This document shows positions 50,305-59,296 of a stretch of DNA of 64,000 nucleotides, piece after piece. The translations under genes were made by a program, and so were the position numbers. Position 1 is the first letter of the stretch. Each line of letters begins with the position of its first letter. Below the pieces are notes generated by a model that worked only from the letters and a program-made list of their open reading frames with translations, was not told the DNA's origin and made no database searches. The stretch is from Streptomyces sp. TLI_235 (GTDB lineage: Bacteria; Actinomycetota; Actinomycetes; Streptomycetales; Streptomycetaceae), in the NCBI GenBank assembly GCA_002300355.1, contig NSGV01000002.1, positions 1,860,001-1,924,000 on the forward strand, written 5' to 3'.

Positions 50305-50976
50305 TCAGCGGGAATGCCCTCCGGACGGCTGCGCGCCGACCCCGTTGAGGACGGCGTCCACCATCTGTTCGGCGAGCGCCGGGTCGTCCAGCGGGGCCTC
50401 GTCCCAGAGCACGGTGCGCAGCAGGATCGGGCCGATGATGATCTCGCAGACCAGCTCGACGTCGAGGTCGGAGCGGAGCACGCCCTCGTCGATGCCGCGG
50501 CGCACGATGGCCCGGGCCAGCTCGCGGCGGGGCTTGACCACCTGCTCCTGGTAGGCCTCGCGGAGCTCCGGCCAGGCGTTCATCTGGCTGAGCGCGGACT
50601 TGAGCATCCAGCGGGAGCGCTTGGCGAGGCCGCGCTTGCGCATGTAGTCGACCATGCGGACGAGCTCTTCGCGGACGGTTCCGCCGACCGGCTCGGGCAG
50701 CGGCGACTCGAGCCGGGCGACGACCTCGACCAGCAGCGCCTCCTTGTTGGGCCAGCGCCGGTAGATGGTGGCCTTGCCGACGCCCGCGGCGGCCGCGATC
50801 CGCTCGATCGACAGCTCGGATAGGCTCCTGCCGGACTCCATCAGCTCCTCGACGGCGGCGAAGATGGCCTGCTCGGCCGCCTCGCTGCGCGGGCGGCCCC
50901 GGCGCGGGGCGCAGAGCTCCGCGGCGGGGCCGTCCTCGTCGACGCCGCATTCCGAGACGGTCGGTTCGGTGTGCAT
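50305..50976 (-). CDS. TetR-family transcriptional regulator
   Basis: A 223-residue repressor. After a flexible 30-residue start, the DNA-binding domain has AIFAAVEELMESGRSLSEL, IERIAAAAGVGKATIYRRW and PNKEALLVEVV. The helical C-terminal ligand domain (about 90-215) includes LAIVRRG-type helices. It is encoded 23 bp after the MFS gene on the same strand, so the pump and its sensor are probably co-transcribed. The likely operators are the inverted repeats upstream of the MFS gene (52643-52718). Confidence 0.87.
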   Translation of the reverse strand: MHTEPTVSECGVDEDGPAAELCAPRRGRPRSEAAEQAIFAAVEELMESGRSLSELSIERIAAAAGVGKATIYRRWPNKEALLVEVVARLESPLPEPVGGTVREELVRMVDYMRKRGLAKRSRWMLKSALSQMNAWPELREAYQEQVVKPRRELARAIVRRGIDEGVLRSDLDVELVCEIIIGPILLRTVLWDEAPLDDPALAEQMVDAVLNGVGAQPSGGHSR

Positions 50977-50999
50977 GGCGCCATTCTCTCCTGACGGGC

Positions 51000-52601
51000 T
51001 CAAACCCTGGTCGGGCGCGGCTCGCTGTCTGCCGGAGAACCGTCGGCCGGGGCGGGGACGGCGGCCGGGCCGGCCGGCGCCTTGCCGGGAAGGAGCACCA
51101 GGGCGAGCACCACGCCGAGGGCGGTGATGCCGGCGGAGAGGCCGGCGACCACGTGCATGGCGTGCACGAAGGCGTCCTCGGCGGGGGCGACCAGGGCCTG
51201 GGTGTGGGTGCGCTCGGCGATCGCGAGGGTGGCCTCCAGGGACTCGCCGGCCTTGTCGCGGATGCCGGCCGGGAGCTGGGCGAGGTGGTCGCTCATGCCG
51301 TCGCGGTAGACGGTGGACAGGACGGCGCCGAGCACGGCGACGCCGAGCGAGCCGCCGACCTGGCGGAAGGTGTTGTTGATGGCGGAGCCGGCGCCGGCCT
51401 TCTCGCGGGGCAGCGAGCCCATGATGGCGACGGTGACCGGGGGCATGACGTGGGCCATGCCGGCGCCCATGACGAAGCCGATCACGACCAGCACCCAGAT
51501 CGGGGTGGTGGTGCCGAGCAGCAGGTAGCCGAGGAAGCCGAGCACGATCAGGGCCATGCCGCCGGCGCAGGTGGCGCGGACGCCGAAGCGGTCGACGACG
51601 AGCCGGGCGCGCGGGGCGAAGGCCATCTGGGCGGCGGCCAGCGGGAGCATCAGCAGGCCGGACTGCAGGGCGCTGTAGCCGCGGACGCTCTGGGTGTAGA
51701 AGACGCCGAAGAAGGAGACGCCCATCAGTGCGAAGAAGACCACGCCGATGACGACGACGGAGGCGGAGAACACCCGGTTGCGGAACCAGCTGACGTCCAG
51801 GGCGGGGTGGGTGGTGCGCCGCTCGAAGAGGACGAAGGCGGCCAGGGCGACCACGCCGACCAGGATCGGCACCCAGGCCCCGGGGGCGGTGAAGTCGGCG
51901 AGTTCGCCGCCCTTGATGATGCCGTAGATCAGCGCGACCAGGCCGATGACGGAGAGCAGCACGCCGACCGGGTCGAGCTTGCCGGGCTTGGGGTCGCGGG
52001 AGTTCGGCACCAGCAGCGACATGGCGACCAGCGCGACGAGCACGATCGGCACGTTGACGAGGAAGACCGAGCCCCACCAGAAGTGCTCGATGAGCAGGCC
52101 GCCGGTGATCGGGCCGATCGCGATGGCGAGGCCGACCGCGCCGGCCCAGATGCCGATCGCCTTCGGCTGCTCCTTGCGGTCGAAGACGTTCATGATGACG
52201 GCGAGGGTGGCGGGCATCACGAACGCGCCGCCGAGGCCCATGACCGCGCGGAAGGCGATGAGCTGCCCGGGGCTGTCGGCGACGGCGGAGAGCAGCGAGC
52301 CGATGCCGAAGACGGCCATGCCGGCGAGCAGCGACCACTTGCGGCCGAGCCGGTCGCCGAGCAGGCCGGCGGTGAAGAGCAGGCCGGCGAAGACCAGCGT
52401 GTAGGAGTTGATCGCCCACTCGAGGTCGCTCTGGCTGGCGCCGAGGCCGGTGGGGGCGGGCTGGGCGATCGTCTTCATCGCCACGTTGAGGATCGAGTTG
52501 TCGAGGACGACGACGAGCAGGGCGAGGATCAGGGTGCCCAGGATCGCCCAGCGGCGGCGGTGGATTGCGTCGGATGTGCGCGGTGGCGCGGCGGTGGTCA
52601 T
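51000..52601 (-). CDS. DHA2-family (14-helix) MFS drug exporter
   Basis: A 533-residue proton-coupled exporter of the EmrB/QacA type. Motif A is GDRLGRKWSLL, motif C is GPITGGLLIEHFWW-like near helix 5, and helix 1 carries LVVVLDNSILNVAM with the acidic D typical of the family. Fourteen membrane helices are expected, plus an extended periplasmic loop near residues 415-470. Paired with the TetR gene downstream, it is probably a multidrug or own-metabolite efflux system. The substrate is unknown. Confidence 0.9.
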   Translation of the reverse strand: MTTAAPPRTSDAIHRRRWAILGTLILALLVVVLDNSILNVAMKTIAQPAPTGLGASQSDLEWAINSYTLVFAGLLFTAGLLGDRLGRKWSLLAGMAVFGIGSLLSAVADSPGQLIAFRAVMGLGGAFVMPATLAVIMNVFDRKEQPKAIGIWAGAVGLAIAIGPITGGLLIEHFWWGSVFLVNVPIVLVALVAMSLLVPNSRDPKPGKLDPVGVLLSVIGLVALIYGIIKGGELADFTAPGAWVPILVGVVALAAFVLFERRTTHPALDVSWFRNRVFSASVVVIGVVFFALMGVSFFGVFYTQSVRGYSALQSGLLMLPLAAAQMAFAPRARLVVDRFGVRATCAGGMALIVLGFLGYLLLGTTTPIWVLVVIGFVMGAGMAHVMPPVTVAIMGSLPREKAGAGSAINNTFRQVGGSLGVAVLGAVLSTVYRDGMSDHLAQLPAGIRDKAGESLEATLAIAERTHTQALVAPAEDAFVHAMHVVAGLSAGITALGVVLALVLLPGKAPAGPAAVPAPADGSPADSEPRPTRV

Positions 52602-52642
52602 GGTGTGGATTCCCCGTCCGTACGAGTTGCGACTGTGCGGAC

Positions 52643-52718
52643 TTACGAGCCGATGGCGTCTCGTAACCCGTTCGGCTCAAGGGTAGCCCGTTTTTCGATA
52701 CGAGACGGAGCCGTATCG
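52643..52718 (-). promoter_or_regulatory. Two TetR-type inverted repeats upstream of the MFS-TetR operon
   Basis: TTACGAG (52643-52649) and CTCGTAA (52660-52666) are separated by 10 bp. CGATACG (52696-52702) and CGTATCG (52712-52718) are separated by 9 bp. Both share a TACGA half-site, and a further TACGAG sits at 52621. They lie 42-117 bp before the MFS ATG. TetR-type regulators commonly bind such sites; binding is inferred. Confidence 0.65.
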
Positions 52719-52867
52719 CAAAGTCTGGGTAAAGGGTTCGCACGGCGTACGACGGGAACGGCCGGTGCCCCGGGTCTTTGCGGCGGGCGGGCGGCGTGCA
52801 AGCATGGGAGCAGATCCGGGGACGCCGTACGGCGCCACGAGACGACAACCCTTCAGGAGCCTGTTCG

Positions 52868-53734
52868 ATGAACGCTTCTCCGCTTCAGCCTGCCTCGGCG
52901 CAGGAAGGCACCGTGCTCTACGGCGGCATCACCAACCGGCGCGTGACCGTGCGCGACCTGGCCAAGGCCAAGCAGCACGGCGAGCGCTGGGCGATGCTCA
53001 CCGCCTACGACGCGCTGACCGCCGGTGTCTTCGACGAGGCGGGCATCCCGGTGCTGCTCGTCGGCGACTCGGCAGGCAACTGCCACCTCGGCTACGAGAC
53101 CACCGTGCCGGTGACCATGGACCAGATGGTGATGCTCTCCGCGGCGGTCGTCCGCGGCACCAAGCGGGCCCTGGTCGTCGGCGACATGCCCTTCGGCTCC
53201 TACCAGGAGTCGCCCGCCCAGGCCATGCACAACGCCGCCCGCCTGATGAAGGAGGCGGGTGTCGGGGCCGTCAAGCTGGAGGGCGGGGAGCGCAGCGCCC
53301 GCTCGATCGAGCTGCTGGTCGAGGCCGGCATCCCGGTGATGGCGCACATCGGCCTCACCCCGCAGTCCGTGCACGCCTTCGGCGGCTACCCCGTCCAGGG
53401 CCGCGGCGACGAGGCGGCCCACCAACTGCTGCGCGACGCCAAGGCCGTGCAGCAGGCCGGCGCCTTCTCGGTCGTGCTGGAAGCCGTCCCCGCCGAGCTC
53501 GCCGCCCAGGTCACCGAGCAGCTGGCGATCCCGACCGTCGGCATCGGCGCGGGCGTCGGCACCGACGCCCAGGTGCTGGTCTGGACGGACATGGCGGGCA
53601 TGACGGCCGGCCGGGTGCCGAAGTTCGTCAAGCAGTACGCCAATCTGCGGGCCGTTCTCGGCGACGCCGCCCGCGAGTTCGCCGCCGAGGTCACCGCGGG
53701 CACCTTCCCGGCGCCCGAGCACAGCTTCAGCTGA
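52868..53734 (+). CDS. panB: 3-Methyl-2-oxobutanoate hydroxymethyltransferase
   Basis: A 288-residue PanB, the first committed step of pantothenate and coenzyme A synthesis: methylene-tetrahydrofolate adds a hydroxymethyl group to ketoisovalerate. Motifs: MLTAYDALTAGVFDEAGIP, VGDSAGNCHLGYETT (Mg-binding Asp), VKLEGGE and AHIGLTPQS, with catalytic Glu in VLEAVP. Complete and of normal length. ATG 52868 follows CAGGAG. It is divergent from the MFS-TetR operon and ends at a strong hairpin. Confidence 0.96.
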   Translation: MNASPLQPASAQEGTVLYGGITNRRVTVRDLAKAKQHGERWAMLTAYDALTAGVFDEAGIPVLLVGDSAGNCHLGYETTVPVTMDQMVMLSAAVVRGTKRALVVGDMPFGSYQESPAQAMHNAARLMKEAGVGAVKLEGGERSARSIELLVEAGIPVMAHIGLTPQSVHAFGGYPVQGRGDEAAHQLLRDAKAVQQAGAFSVVLEAVPAELAAQVTEQLAIPTVGIGAGVGTDAQVLVWTDMAGMTAGRVPKFVKQYANLRAVLGDAAREFAAEVTAGTFPAPEHSFS

Positions 53735-53759
53735 CCCCGGCTCCGGCCGACGCGGCGCC

Positions 53760-53792
53760 ACGGCGCGCCCGCCCCCGCGGCGGGCGCGCCGT
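53760..53792 (+). terminator. Hairpin terminator after panB
   Basis: Perfect 14-bp arms (53760-53773 and 53779-53792, ACGGCGCGCCCGCC and complement) with a 5-base loop, 26 bp after the stop codon. Confidence 0.8.
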
Positions 53793-53898
53793 CGGCGTAC
53801 CTGGCCCGACGGCGCGCCGACGGCGGCGTGACAGCGGCGGCCGCGGACTGACAGCCGGACGACAGAGCGGCGACAGCGGGCCCCGGCAGTCTGAGGGC

Positions 53899-54909
53899 AT
53901 GACATCGATCGCCACCGCCCCGAACGACCGGGGGCCCCGCAGCAACGCCGTGGAGGTCCGCGGCATCGTCAAGACCTTCGGCGCCACCAGGGCGCTCGAC
54001 GGCGTCGACCTCACCGTCCGCGAGGGCACCGTCCTCGGCCTGCTCGGCCCGAACGGCGCCGGCAAGACCACCCTCGTCCGGATCCTCTCCACGCTCGTCA
54101 AGCCGGACGCCGGCACCGCGTTCGTCGGCGGCTACGACGTGCTGCGCCAGCCCAAGCAGTTGCGCCGCACCATCGGCCTCACCGGCCAGTACGCCTCGGT
54201 GGACGAGCTGCTCTCCGGCTACGAGAACCTCTACCTGATCGGCCGGCTGCTCGACCTCCCCGGCAAGGAGGCCAAGGCCCGCGCCGCCGAGCTGCTGGAG
54301 CGCTTCTCGCTCACCGACGCCGCCAAGCGACCCGCCAAGACCTACTCCGGCGGGATGCGGCGCCGCCTCGACCTCGCCGCCTCGATGATCGGCCGGCCCA
54401 AGGTGCTCTACCTGGACGAGCCCACCACCGGCCTCGACCCGCGCACCCGCAACGAGGTCTGGGACGAGGTCCAGCGGATGGTCGCCGAGGGTTCCACCGT
54501 GCTGCTCACCACCCAGTACATGGAGGAGGCGGAGCAGCTCGCCCACGAGCTCACCGTGATCGACCGGGGCCGGGTGATCGCCGCCGGCGGCATCGAGGAG
54601 CTCAAGACCCAGGTCGGCGGCCAGACCCTGCAGGTCCGCCCGCAGCACCCGGCCGAACTGCCCGAGATGGCCCGCTGCCTGCACGAGGCCGGGGTCGCCG
54701 CCACCTTCTCCGCCGACACCGGCCTGCTCTCCGTCCAGCTCACCGGCGACGACCAGCTCACCTCCGTGATCGGCGTGCTCGGCACCCGCGGCTTCGCCGT
54801 CGCGGGCATCGACACCCAGCTCCCCAGCCTGGACGAGGTCTTCCTCGCCATCACCGGCAAGCCGTCCGCCCCCGCCGCCCCGATCCTCGACAAGGAGCCC
54901 GTGGCATGA
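53899..54909 (+). CDS. ABC exporter ATP-binding protein, DrrA type
   Basis: A 336-residue ATPase. Walker A is GPNGAGKTT (about 51-59), the signature is YSGGMRRRLDLA, Walker B is KVLYLDEPTTGLDPRT, and the switch His position reads LLTTQYMEEAEQL (Gln where many ATPases have His), as in the DrrA branch. A C-terminal roughly 90-residue domain follows (LQVRPQHPAELPEM). The stop overlaps the permease start by 4 bases. Such pairs export anthracycline-like or other hydrophobic compounds; the substrate is unknown. Confidence 0.92.
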   Translation: MTSIATAPNDRGPRSNAVEVRGIVKTFGATRALDGVDLTVREGTVLGLLGPNGAGKTTLVRILSTLVKPDAGTAFVGGYDVLRQPKQLRRTIGLTGQYASVDELLSGYENLYLIGRLLDLPGKEAKARAAELLERFSLTDAAKRPAKTYSGGMRRRLDLAASMIGRPKVLYLDEPTTGLDPRTRNEVWDEVQRMVAEGSTVLLTTQYMEEAEQLAHELTVIDRGRVIAAGGIEELKTQVGGQTLQVRPQHPAELPEMARCLHEAGVAATFSADTGLLSVQLTGDDQLTSVIGVLGTRGFAVAGIDTQLPSLDEVFLAITGKPSAPAAPILDKEPVA

Positions 54910-55721
54910 CCGCCGCCACCCTGACCCCCGCCCAGGCCCACCCGGACGACCCGCGGATCGGCTTCGCCGGACACCTGCGCCACGTCGGCGCGCTGACCCG
55001 CCGTAACCTGATGCGGATCAAGGCCGACCCGGAGTCGATGCTCGACGCGGTGCTGATCCCGATCATCTTCACCGTGCTGTTCGTCTACGTCTTCGGCGGC
55101 GCCGTCTCCGGCAGCCAGCACGACTACATCCAGTACATGATCCCGGGCCTGCTCGGCACCACCGGCCTCAACCTGGCGATGGCCGTCGGCACCGGTCTGA
55201 ACAGCGACTTCCAGACCGGCGTGATGGACCGCTTCCGGACCCTGCCGATCGGCCGGGCCGCGGTACTGCTCTCCAAGATCGTCGCCGAGACCTGCCGCGG
55301 CCTGGTCTCCTTCACCATCCTCATCGGCTTCTCGATGATCCTCGGGCTGGAGATCAAAACCGGCTTCCTGCAGCTGCTGGCCGCGGTGGGGCTCTCCCTG
55401 CTGTTCGGCATGTCGATCGTCTGGATCTCCATGCTGCTCGGCATGTCGCTGCGCAGCGCCCAGGCCGTGCAGGGCGTCAGCATGCTGGTCATCATGCCGC
55501 TGCAGTTCGGCAGCTCGATCTTCGCGCCGACCAGCACCATGCCGGGCTGGCTGCAGGCCTTCACCGAGTACAACCCGCTCTCCGCGCTGGCCGACGCCTG
55601 CCGCAGCCTGATCAACGGCGGGCCGCTCACCCACTCGGTGACGATCGTGCTGGTCTGGTCGGTGGCGATCACCGCGATCACCGCGCCGCTGGCCGTCGCC
55701 CGCTTCCGCAAGCGGACCTGA
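54906..55721 (+). CDS. ABC-2 type permease, DrrB type
   Basis: A 271-residue membrane protein with six helices: LTRRNLMRIKADPESMLDAV leads to the first helix (VLIPIIFTVLFVYVFGG), then FTILIGFSMILGLEI and so on. The ABC-2 signature region (LDAVLIPIIFTVLF and GNAVS-like loop) is present. Translationally coupled to the ATPase by ATGA overlap. Together they form a two-gene exporter convergent with the SARP-like regulator. Confidence 0.9.
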   Translation: MTAATLTPAQAHPDDPRIGFAGHLRHVGALTRRNLMRIKADPESMLDAVLIPIIFTVLFVYVFGGAVSGSQHDYIQYMIPGLLGTTGLNLAMAVGTGLNSDFQTGVMDRFRTLPIGRAAVLLSKIVAETCRGLVSFTILIGFSMILGLEIKTGFLQLLAAVGLSLLFGMSIVWISMLLGMSLRSAQAVQGVSMLVIMPLQFGSSIFAPTSTMPGWLQAFTEYNPLSALADACRSLINGGPLTHSVTIVLVWSVAITAITAPLAVARFRKRT

Positions 55722-55763
55722 CGACACGCCGGCCGGACCCGGCATCAGAACGCCGACCCGGTG

Positions 55764-58700
55764 TCAGAACGCGCCGGGGTCGTCCATCAGGGCGGCCGCC
55801 TCCGAGAGGGTGAGGCGGCCGCCCTCGGCGTACTCGGCCCCGTACGCCTCGGCGCCCAGCATGCCGGTCAGCACCGCCGCCATGCGGTCGCGTTCCCGGC
55901 GCTCCATGTGGGAGCCGCGGCTGCCGTGCAGGGCGTCGTGGGCGCCGAGCAGCACGGCCGCCCGGCGGGCCGCCGGCCGCGGGTCGTCCTGCTGCTCGGC
56001 GAGTGACACCACGATGCCGGTGGCCGGCAGCAGCAGCATCACCGCCATGTGCTCGGCGAATGCGGTCGCCCCGCCGGGCACGCCCTTCATCTCCCGGCGG
56101 CCCTCGGCGAGCAGTTCCAGGCCGCGCGGCGCGTCGCCGGCCCGGGCGACGACCCAGCCGCGGATGCAGCCGACGATGCCGACGAACACCCCCGGCACGA
56201 TCGGCCCGAACACCAGGTTGTTCATCACCAGCCGGTCGAGCTCCGCCAGCGCCTGGGCGTACTCGCCGCGCTGGGTGTGGATGTTGCAGAGCACCAGCCG
56301 GCCGTAGAGCATCGTGCCGTCGGCCGCGTGGTTGGCCGTCCGGACGGACGCCAGGGCCTCCCGGATCCGCCGCTCGCCGTCCGCCTCGTCGAACTCGAAC
56401 AGCGCCTCGCCGAGCCGGACCTCCAGCAGCGGCACCTCCTGCCAGGCGCCGAGTTCGGCGGCGATGTCGATGGCCTGCCGGTAGGCCTCGGCGGCCCGCA
56501 GGCCCTCGCCCAGTTTGGCGGCGTTCTCGGCCTGCGCGGAGAGCGCCTCGGACATGCCCCAGCGGTTGCCGAGCCCGGTGAAGATCTCCAGCGCCTCGGC
56601 GCTGTCGGCGATCGCCTGGTCCAGGCCGCCGACCCAGTCGTTGAGCAGCCGGGCCCGCAGTTGCAGGGCGAAGGCGAGGTCCAGCGGTCGGCCGTGGCGG
56701 CGGCAGCCGTCGACGGCCTCGTCCATCGTCTCGCGCATCCGGTCCATCTCGCCGGAGAGGAAGACCGCGAACACCCGCAGCAGTGCCGGGAACCGGTAGG
56801 ACTGCGGCAGGTCCGGGGTGTAGGTGGCCAGCACCCGGTTCGCGAGCTCGATCGCGCCCGGGTCGCCGAGCGCCGCCATGTTGCCGGTGAACAGGTCGAC
56901 CAGCCGGTGGAGTTGGACCTGCCGGCGGGCCTCGTCCAGCATCTCCTGCGGCAGCGGCGGCGGCGCGTCCAGCGGGCCGGCCTCCAGCGGCACCGGCCGC
57001 GGCGCGTCGTCGGCGTAGGCGTCGGGGCCGAGCGCGCAGACCGCGTCGTACCACTCGCCGGCCTCCCGCCGGTTGTCCCGCAGCGACCAGAACCAGCTCA
57101 TGCCGAGCACCAGGACGAGCAACTCCTGCTCGTCGCCGAGCTCGACGGCGGTGCGCAGCGCGGCCCGGATGTTCTCCTGCTCCCGGTCGAGCAGGCCCAG
57201 CTGGTCGATCTGCTCCGGGCCGTGCATGCGGAGGTCGGCGATCCGGACGAGCTCGCGGTAGCAGCGGACGTGCCGCAGGGCGGCGCCGTCGCCGCCGGCC
57301 TCGGCGAGCTTCTCGGCGGCGTACTCGTGGATGGTCTCCAGCATCCCGTAGCGCGGCCCGCCCTCCAGGTCGGCGATCACCAGGGACTTGTCGACCAGGG
57401 AGAGCAGCAGGTCGGCGACGTCCTCGCGGCGGACCTCGGCGCCGTCGGCGGCGACCTGCTCGGCGGCCTCCAGGGTGCAGCCGCCGGCGAAGACGGAGAG
57501 TCGGCGCAGCACGGCGCGTTCGCGCTCGCCGAGCAGGTCCCAGCTCCAGTCGACGACGGCGCGCAGGGTCTGCTGGCGGGGCAGCAGGGTGCGGGAGCCG
57601 GCGGTGAGCAGGGCGAACCGGCCGTCGAGGCGGTCGGCGAGCTGACGCGGGGTGAGGCCGCGCAGCCGGGCGGCGGCCAGCTCGATGGCGAGCGGCAGGC
57701 CGTCGAGGCGGCGGCAGATCTCGGCGCAGGCCTCCGGGTCCTCGGCCGGGTCGAAGCCGGGCCGGGCGGCGGCGCCGCGCTCGGCGAGCAGCCGCAGGGC
57801 GGCCGGGTCGGGCAGCGGCTCGACCGGCAGCACGGCCTCGCCGGGCACGCCGAGCGGCTCGCGGCTGGTGGCGAGGACGGTGAGCTCGGGACATTCGGCG
57901 AGCAGCCGGTCGGCGAGCTCGGCGGCGGCCTGCACCAGGTGCTCGCAGTTGTCGAGGACGAGCAGCATCCGGCGCGGGGCGCAGTGCTCGACCAGCCGGC
58001 GGACGGGGTCGCCGCGGCGGGTGTCCATCACCTCGGCGACCGCGCCGCCGGTGTGCAGCACCGTCTCGCGCAGGCCGAGCGCGGCGGCGACCGCGCCGGG
58101 GACGGCCAGCGCGTCCTCCAGCGGGGCGAGTTCGACCATCCAGACGCCGTCCGGCCAGGAGCCTCCGCGCTGGGCGGCGCGGCCGGCCTCCAGCGAGAGC
58201 CGGGTCTTGCCGGAGCCGCCCGGGCCGGTGAGGGTGGTCAGCCGACCCGCCGTCAGGGCGCGGCCCAGGGTGCCGAGGTCGCCGTCGCGGCCGACGAAGC
58301 TGGTGAGCCGGGGGCGGAGGTTTCCCGTGGGGGCGGCCGGGCGCGGCACCGGCGCTGCGGCGGTCGGCGGCGCGGCGGCGGGTGCGGCGGGGGCGACTGC
58401 CGGGGCGGGCCGCGCGGGGGCGGGGGCGAGCAGTTCGGCGTGCAGGGCGCGCAGCTCCGGGCCGGGGTCGGTGCCGAGCCGGTCGGCGAGGATGCGGCGG
58501 GTGCGCTCGTAGCGCTGCAGCGCCTCGGCGGTGCGGCCCTCGGCGCGCAGCGCGCGGATCGCGAGGGCGTGCAGCTGCTCGTCCAGCGGGTGCAGTTCGC
58601 AGAGTTCGGCGAGTTCGGCGGTGAGGTCGGCGGTGTTGCCGAGGGCGAGGTCGGCGGTGATCCGGTGCCGGTGGGCCTCCTCGCGCTGCGCCTCCAGGCG

Positions 58701-59132
58701 GACAGCCGGGCCGGCCCGGTCCGGCAGGTCGGCGAGGGCGGGGCCGCGCCACAGGGCGAGGGCGCTGCGCAGCCGGTCGGCGGCCTCCTCGTGGTCCCCG
58801 GCGGCGAGGGCCCGGCGGCCGTCGGCGGCGAGCCGCCGGAAGTCGTCGGCGTCGGTGCGGCGGGCGGTCAGCCAGTAGCCGGCCGGGCCGGAGCCGATCT
58901 CGTCGCGGCCGATGGTGCGGCGCAGCCGGCCGACCAGGGTCTGCAGTGCGGCGGAGCCGTCCTGCGGGGGTTCGTCGCCCCAGACCTCGTCCACCAGCAG
59001 GTCGGCCGGGACGGGCCGGCCCTGGCGCAGGGCCAGCGCGGCCAGCAGGGCGCGCAGCCTCGCCCCGCCGAGCGGGACGGGGGTGCCGTCGTCGTGGTGG
59101 GCCGTGGTGGTGCCGAGGATGCCGTAGTGCAC
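55764..59132 (-). CDS. AfsR/SARP-type regulator with ATPase and helical repeat domains
   Basis: A 1,122-residue regulator from GTG 59132. An OmpR-like winged helix (about 1-95, PVPLGGARLRALLAALAL and VDEVWGDEPP) is followed by the BTAD domain (about 96-240), an alanine/proline linker, an NB-ARC-like AAA ATPase (about 280-560) with Walker A TGPGGSGKTRL and LLVLDNCEHL, and TPR-like helices to the C-terminus. The layout is that of pathway activators for secondary metabolism. Reading starts further upstream are open but lack homology. It is convergent with the DrrAB-like exporter; whether it controls it is unknown. Confidence 0.9.
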   Translation of the reverse strand: MHYGILGTTTAHHDDGTPVPLGGARLRALLAALALRQGRPVPADLLVDEVWGDEPPQDGSAALQTLVGRLRRTIGRDEIGSGPAGYWLTARRTDADDFRRLAADGRRALAAGDHEEAADRLRSALALWRGPALADLPDRAGPAVRLEAQREEAHRHRITADLALGNTADLTAELAELCELHPLDEQLHALAIRALRAEGRTAEALQRYERTRRILADRLGTDPGPELRALHAELLAPAPARPAPAVAPAAPAAAPPTAAAPVPRPAAPTGNLRPRLTSFVGRDGDLGTLGRALTAGRLTTLTGPGGSGKTRLSLEAGRAAQRGGSWPDGVWMVELAPLEDALAVPGAVAAALGLRETVLHTGGAVAEVMDTRRGDPVRRLVEHCAPRRMLLVLDNCEHLVQAAAELADRLLAECPELTVLATSREPLGVPGEAVLPVEPLPDPAALRLLAERGAAARPGFDPAEDPEACAEICRRLDGLPLAIELAAARLRGLTPRQLADRLDGRFALLTAGSRTLLPRQQTLRAVVDWSWDLLGERERAVLRRLSVFAGGCTLEAAEQVAADGAEVRREDVADLLLSLVDKSLVIADLEGGPRYGMLETIHEYAAEKLAEAGGDGAALRHVRCYRELVRIADLRMHGPEQIDQLGLLDREQENIRAALRTAVELGDEQELLVLVLGMSWFWSLRDNRREAGEWYDAVCALGPDAYADDAPRPVPLEAGPLDAPPPLPQEMLDEARRQVQLHRLVDLFTGNMAALGDPGAIELANRVLATYTPDLPQSYRFPALLRVFAVFLSGEMDRMRETMDEAVDGCRRHGRPLDLAFALQLRARLLNDWVGGLDQAIADSAEALEIFTGLGNRWGMSEALSAQAENAAKLGEGLRAAEAYRQAIDIAAELGAWQEVPLLEVRLGEALFEFDEADGERRIREALASVRTANHAADGTMLYGRLVLCNIHTQRGEYAQALAELDRLVMNNLVFGPIVPGVFVGIVGCIRGWVVARAGDAPRGLELLAEGRREMKGVPGGATAFAEHMAVMLLLPATGIVVSLAEQQDDPRPAARRAAVLLGAHDALHGSRGSHMERRERDRMAAVLTGMLGAEAYGAEYAEGGRLTLSEAAALMDDPGAF

Positions 59133-59296
59133 GGCCCCATTCTGGTCGACGGGCCGCGCGGCGGGCGCACATATATGCGGGCCGGTGGAACCGTGGGCGG
59201 GTACGGCGCGTTCTTCCGTGGCAGCTTGTCGCGGTGGAGAGCAGCGCGGCATGATCGGTCCCTGCCCGTCCCCGGCCATCCACGGAGCTCCGCACC

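Noticed and set aside
50305..52848. 847-residue frame spanning the MFS and TetR genes
   Set aside because: Only its last 223 residues, from ATG 50976, are the TetR protein; the rest is an off-frame reading of the MFS gene.
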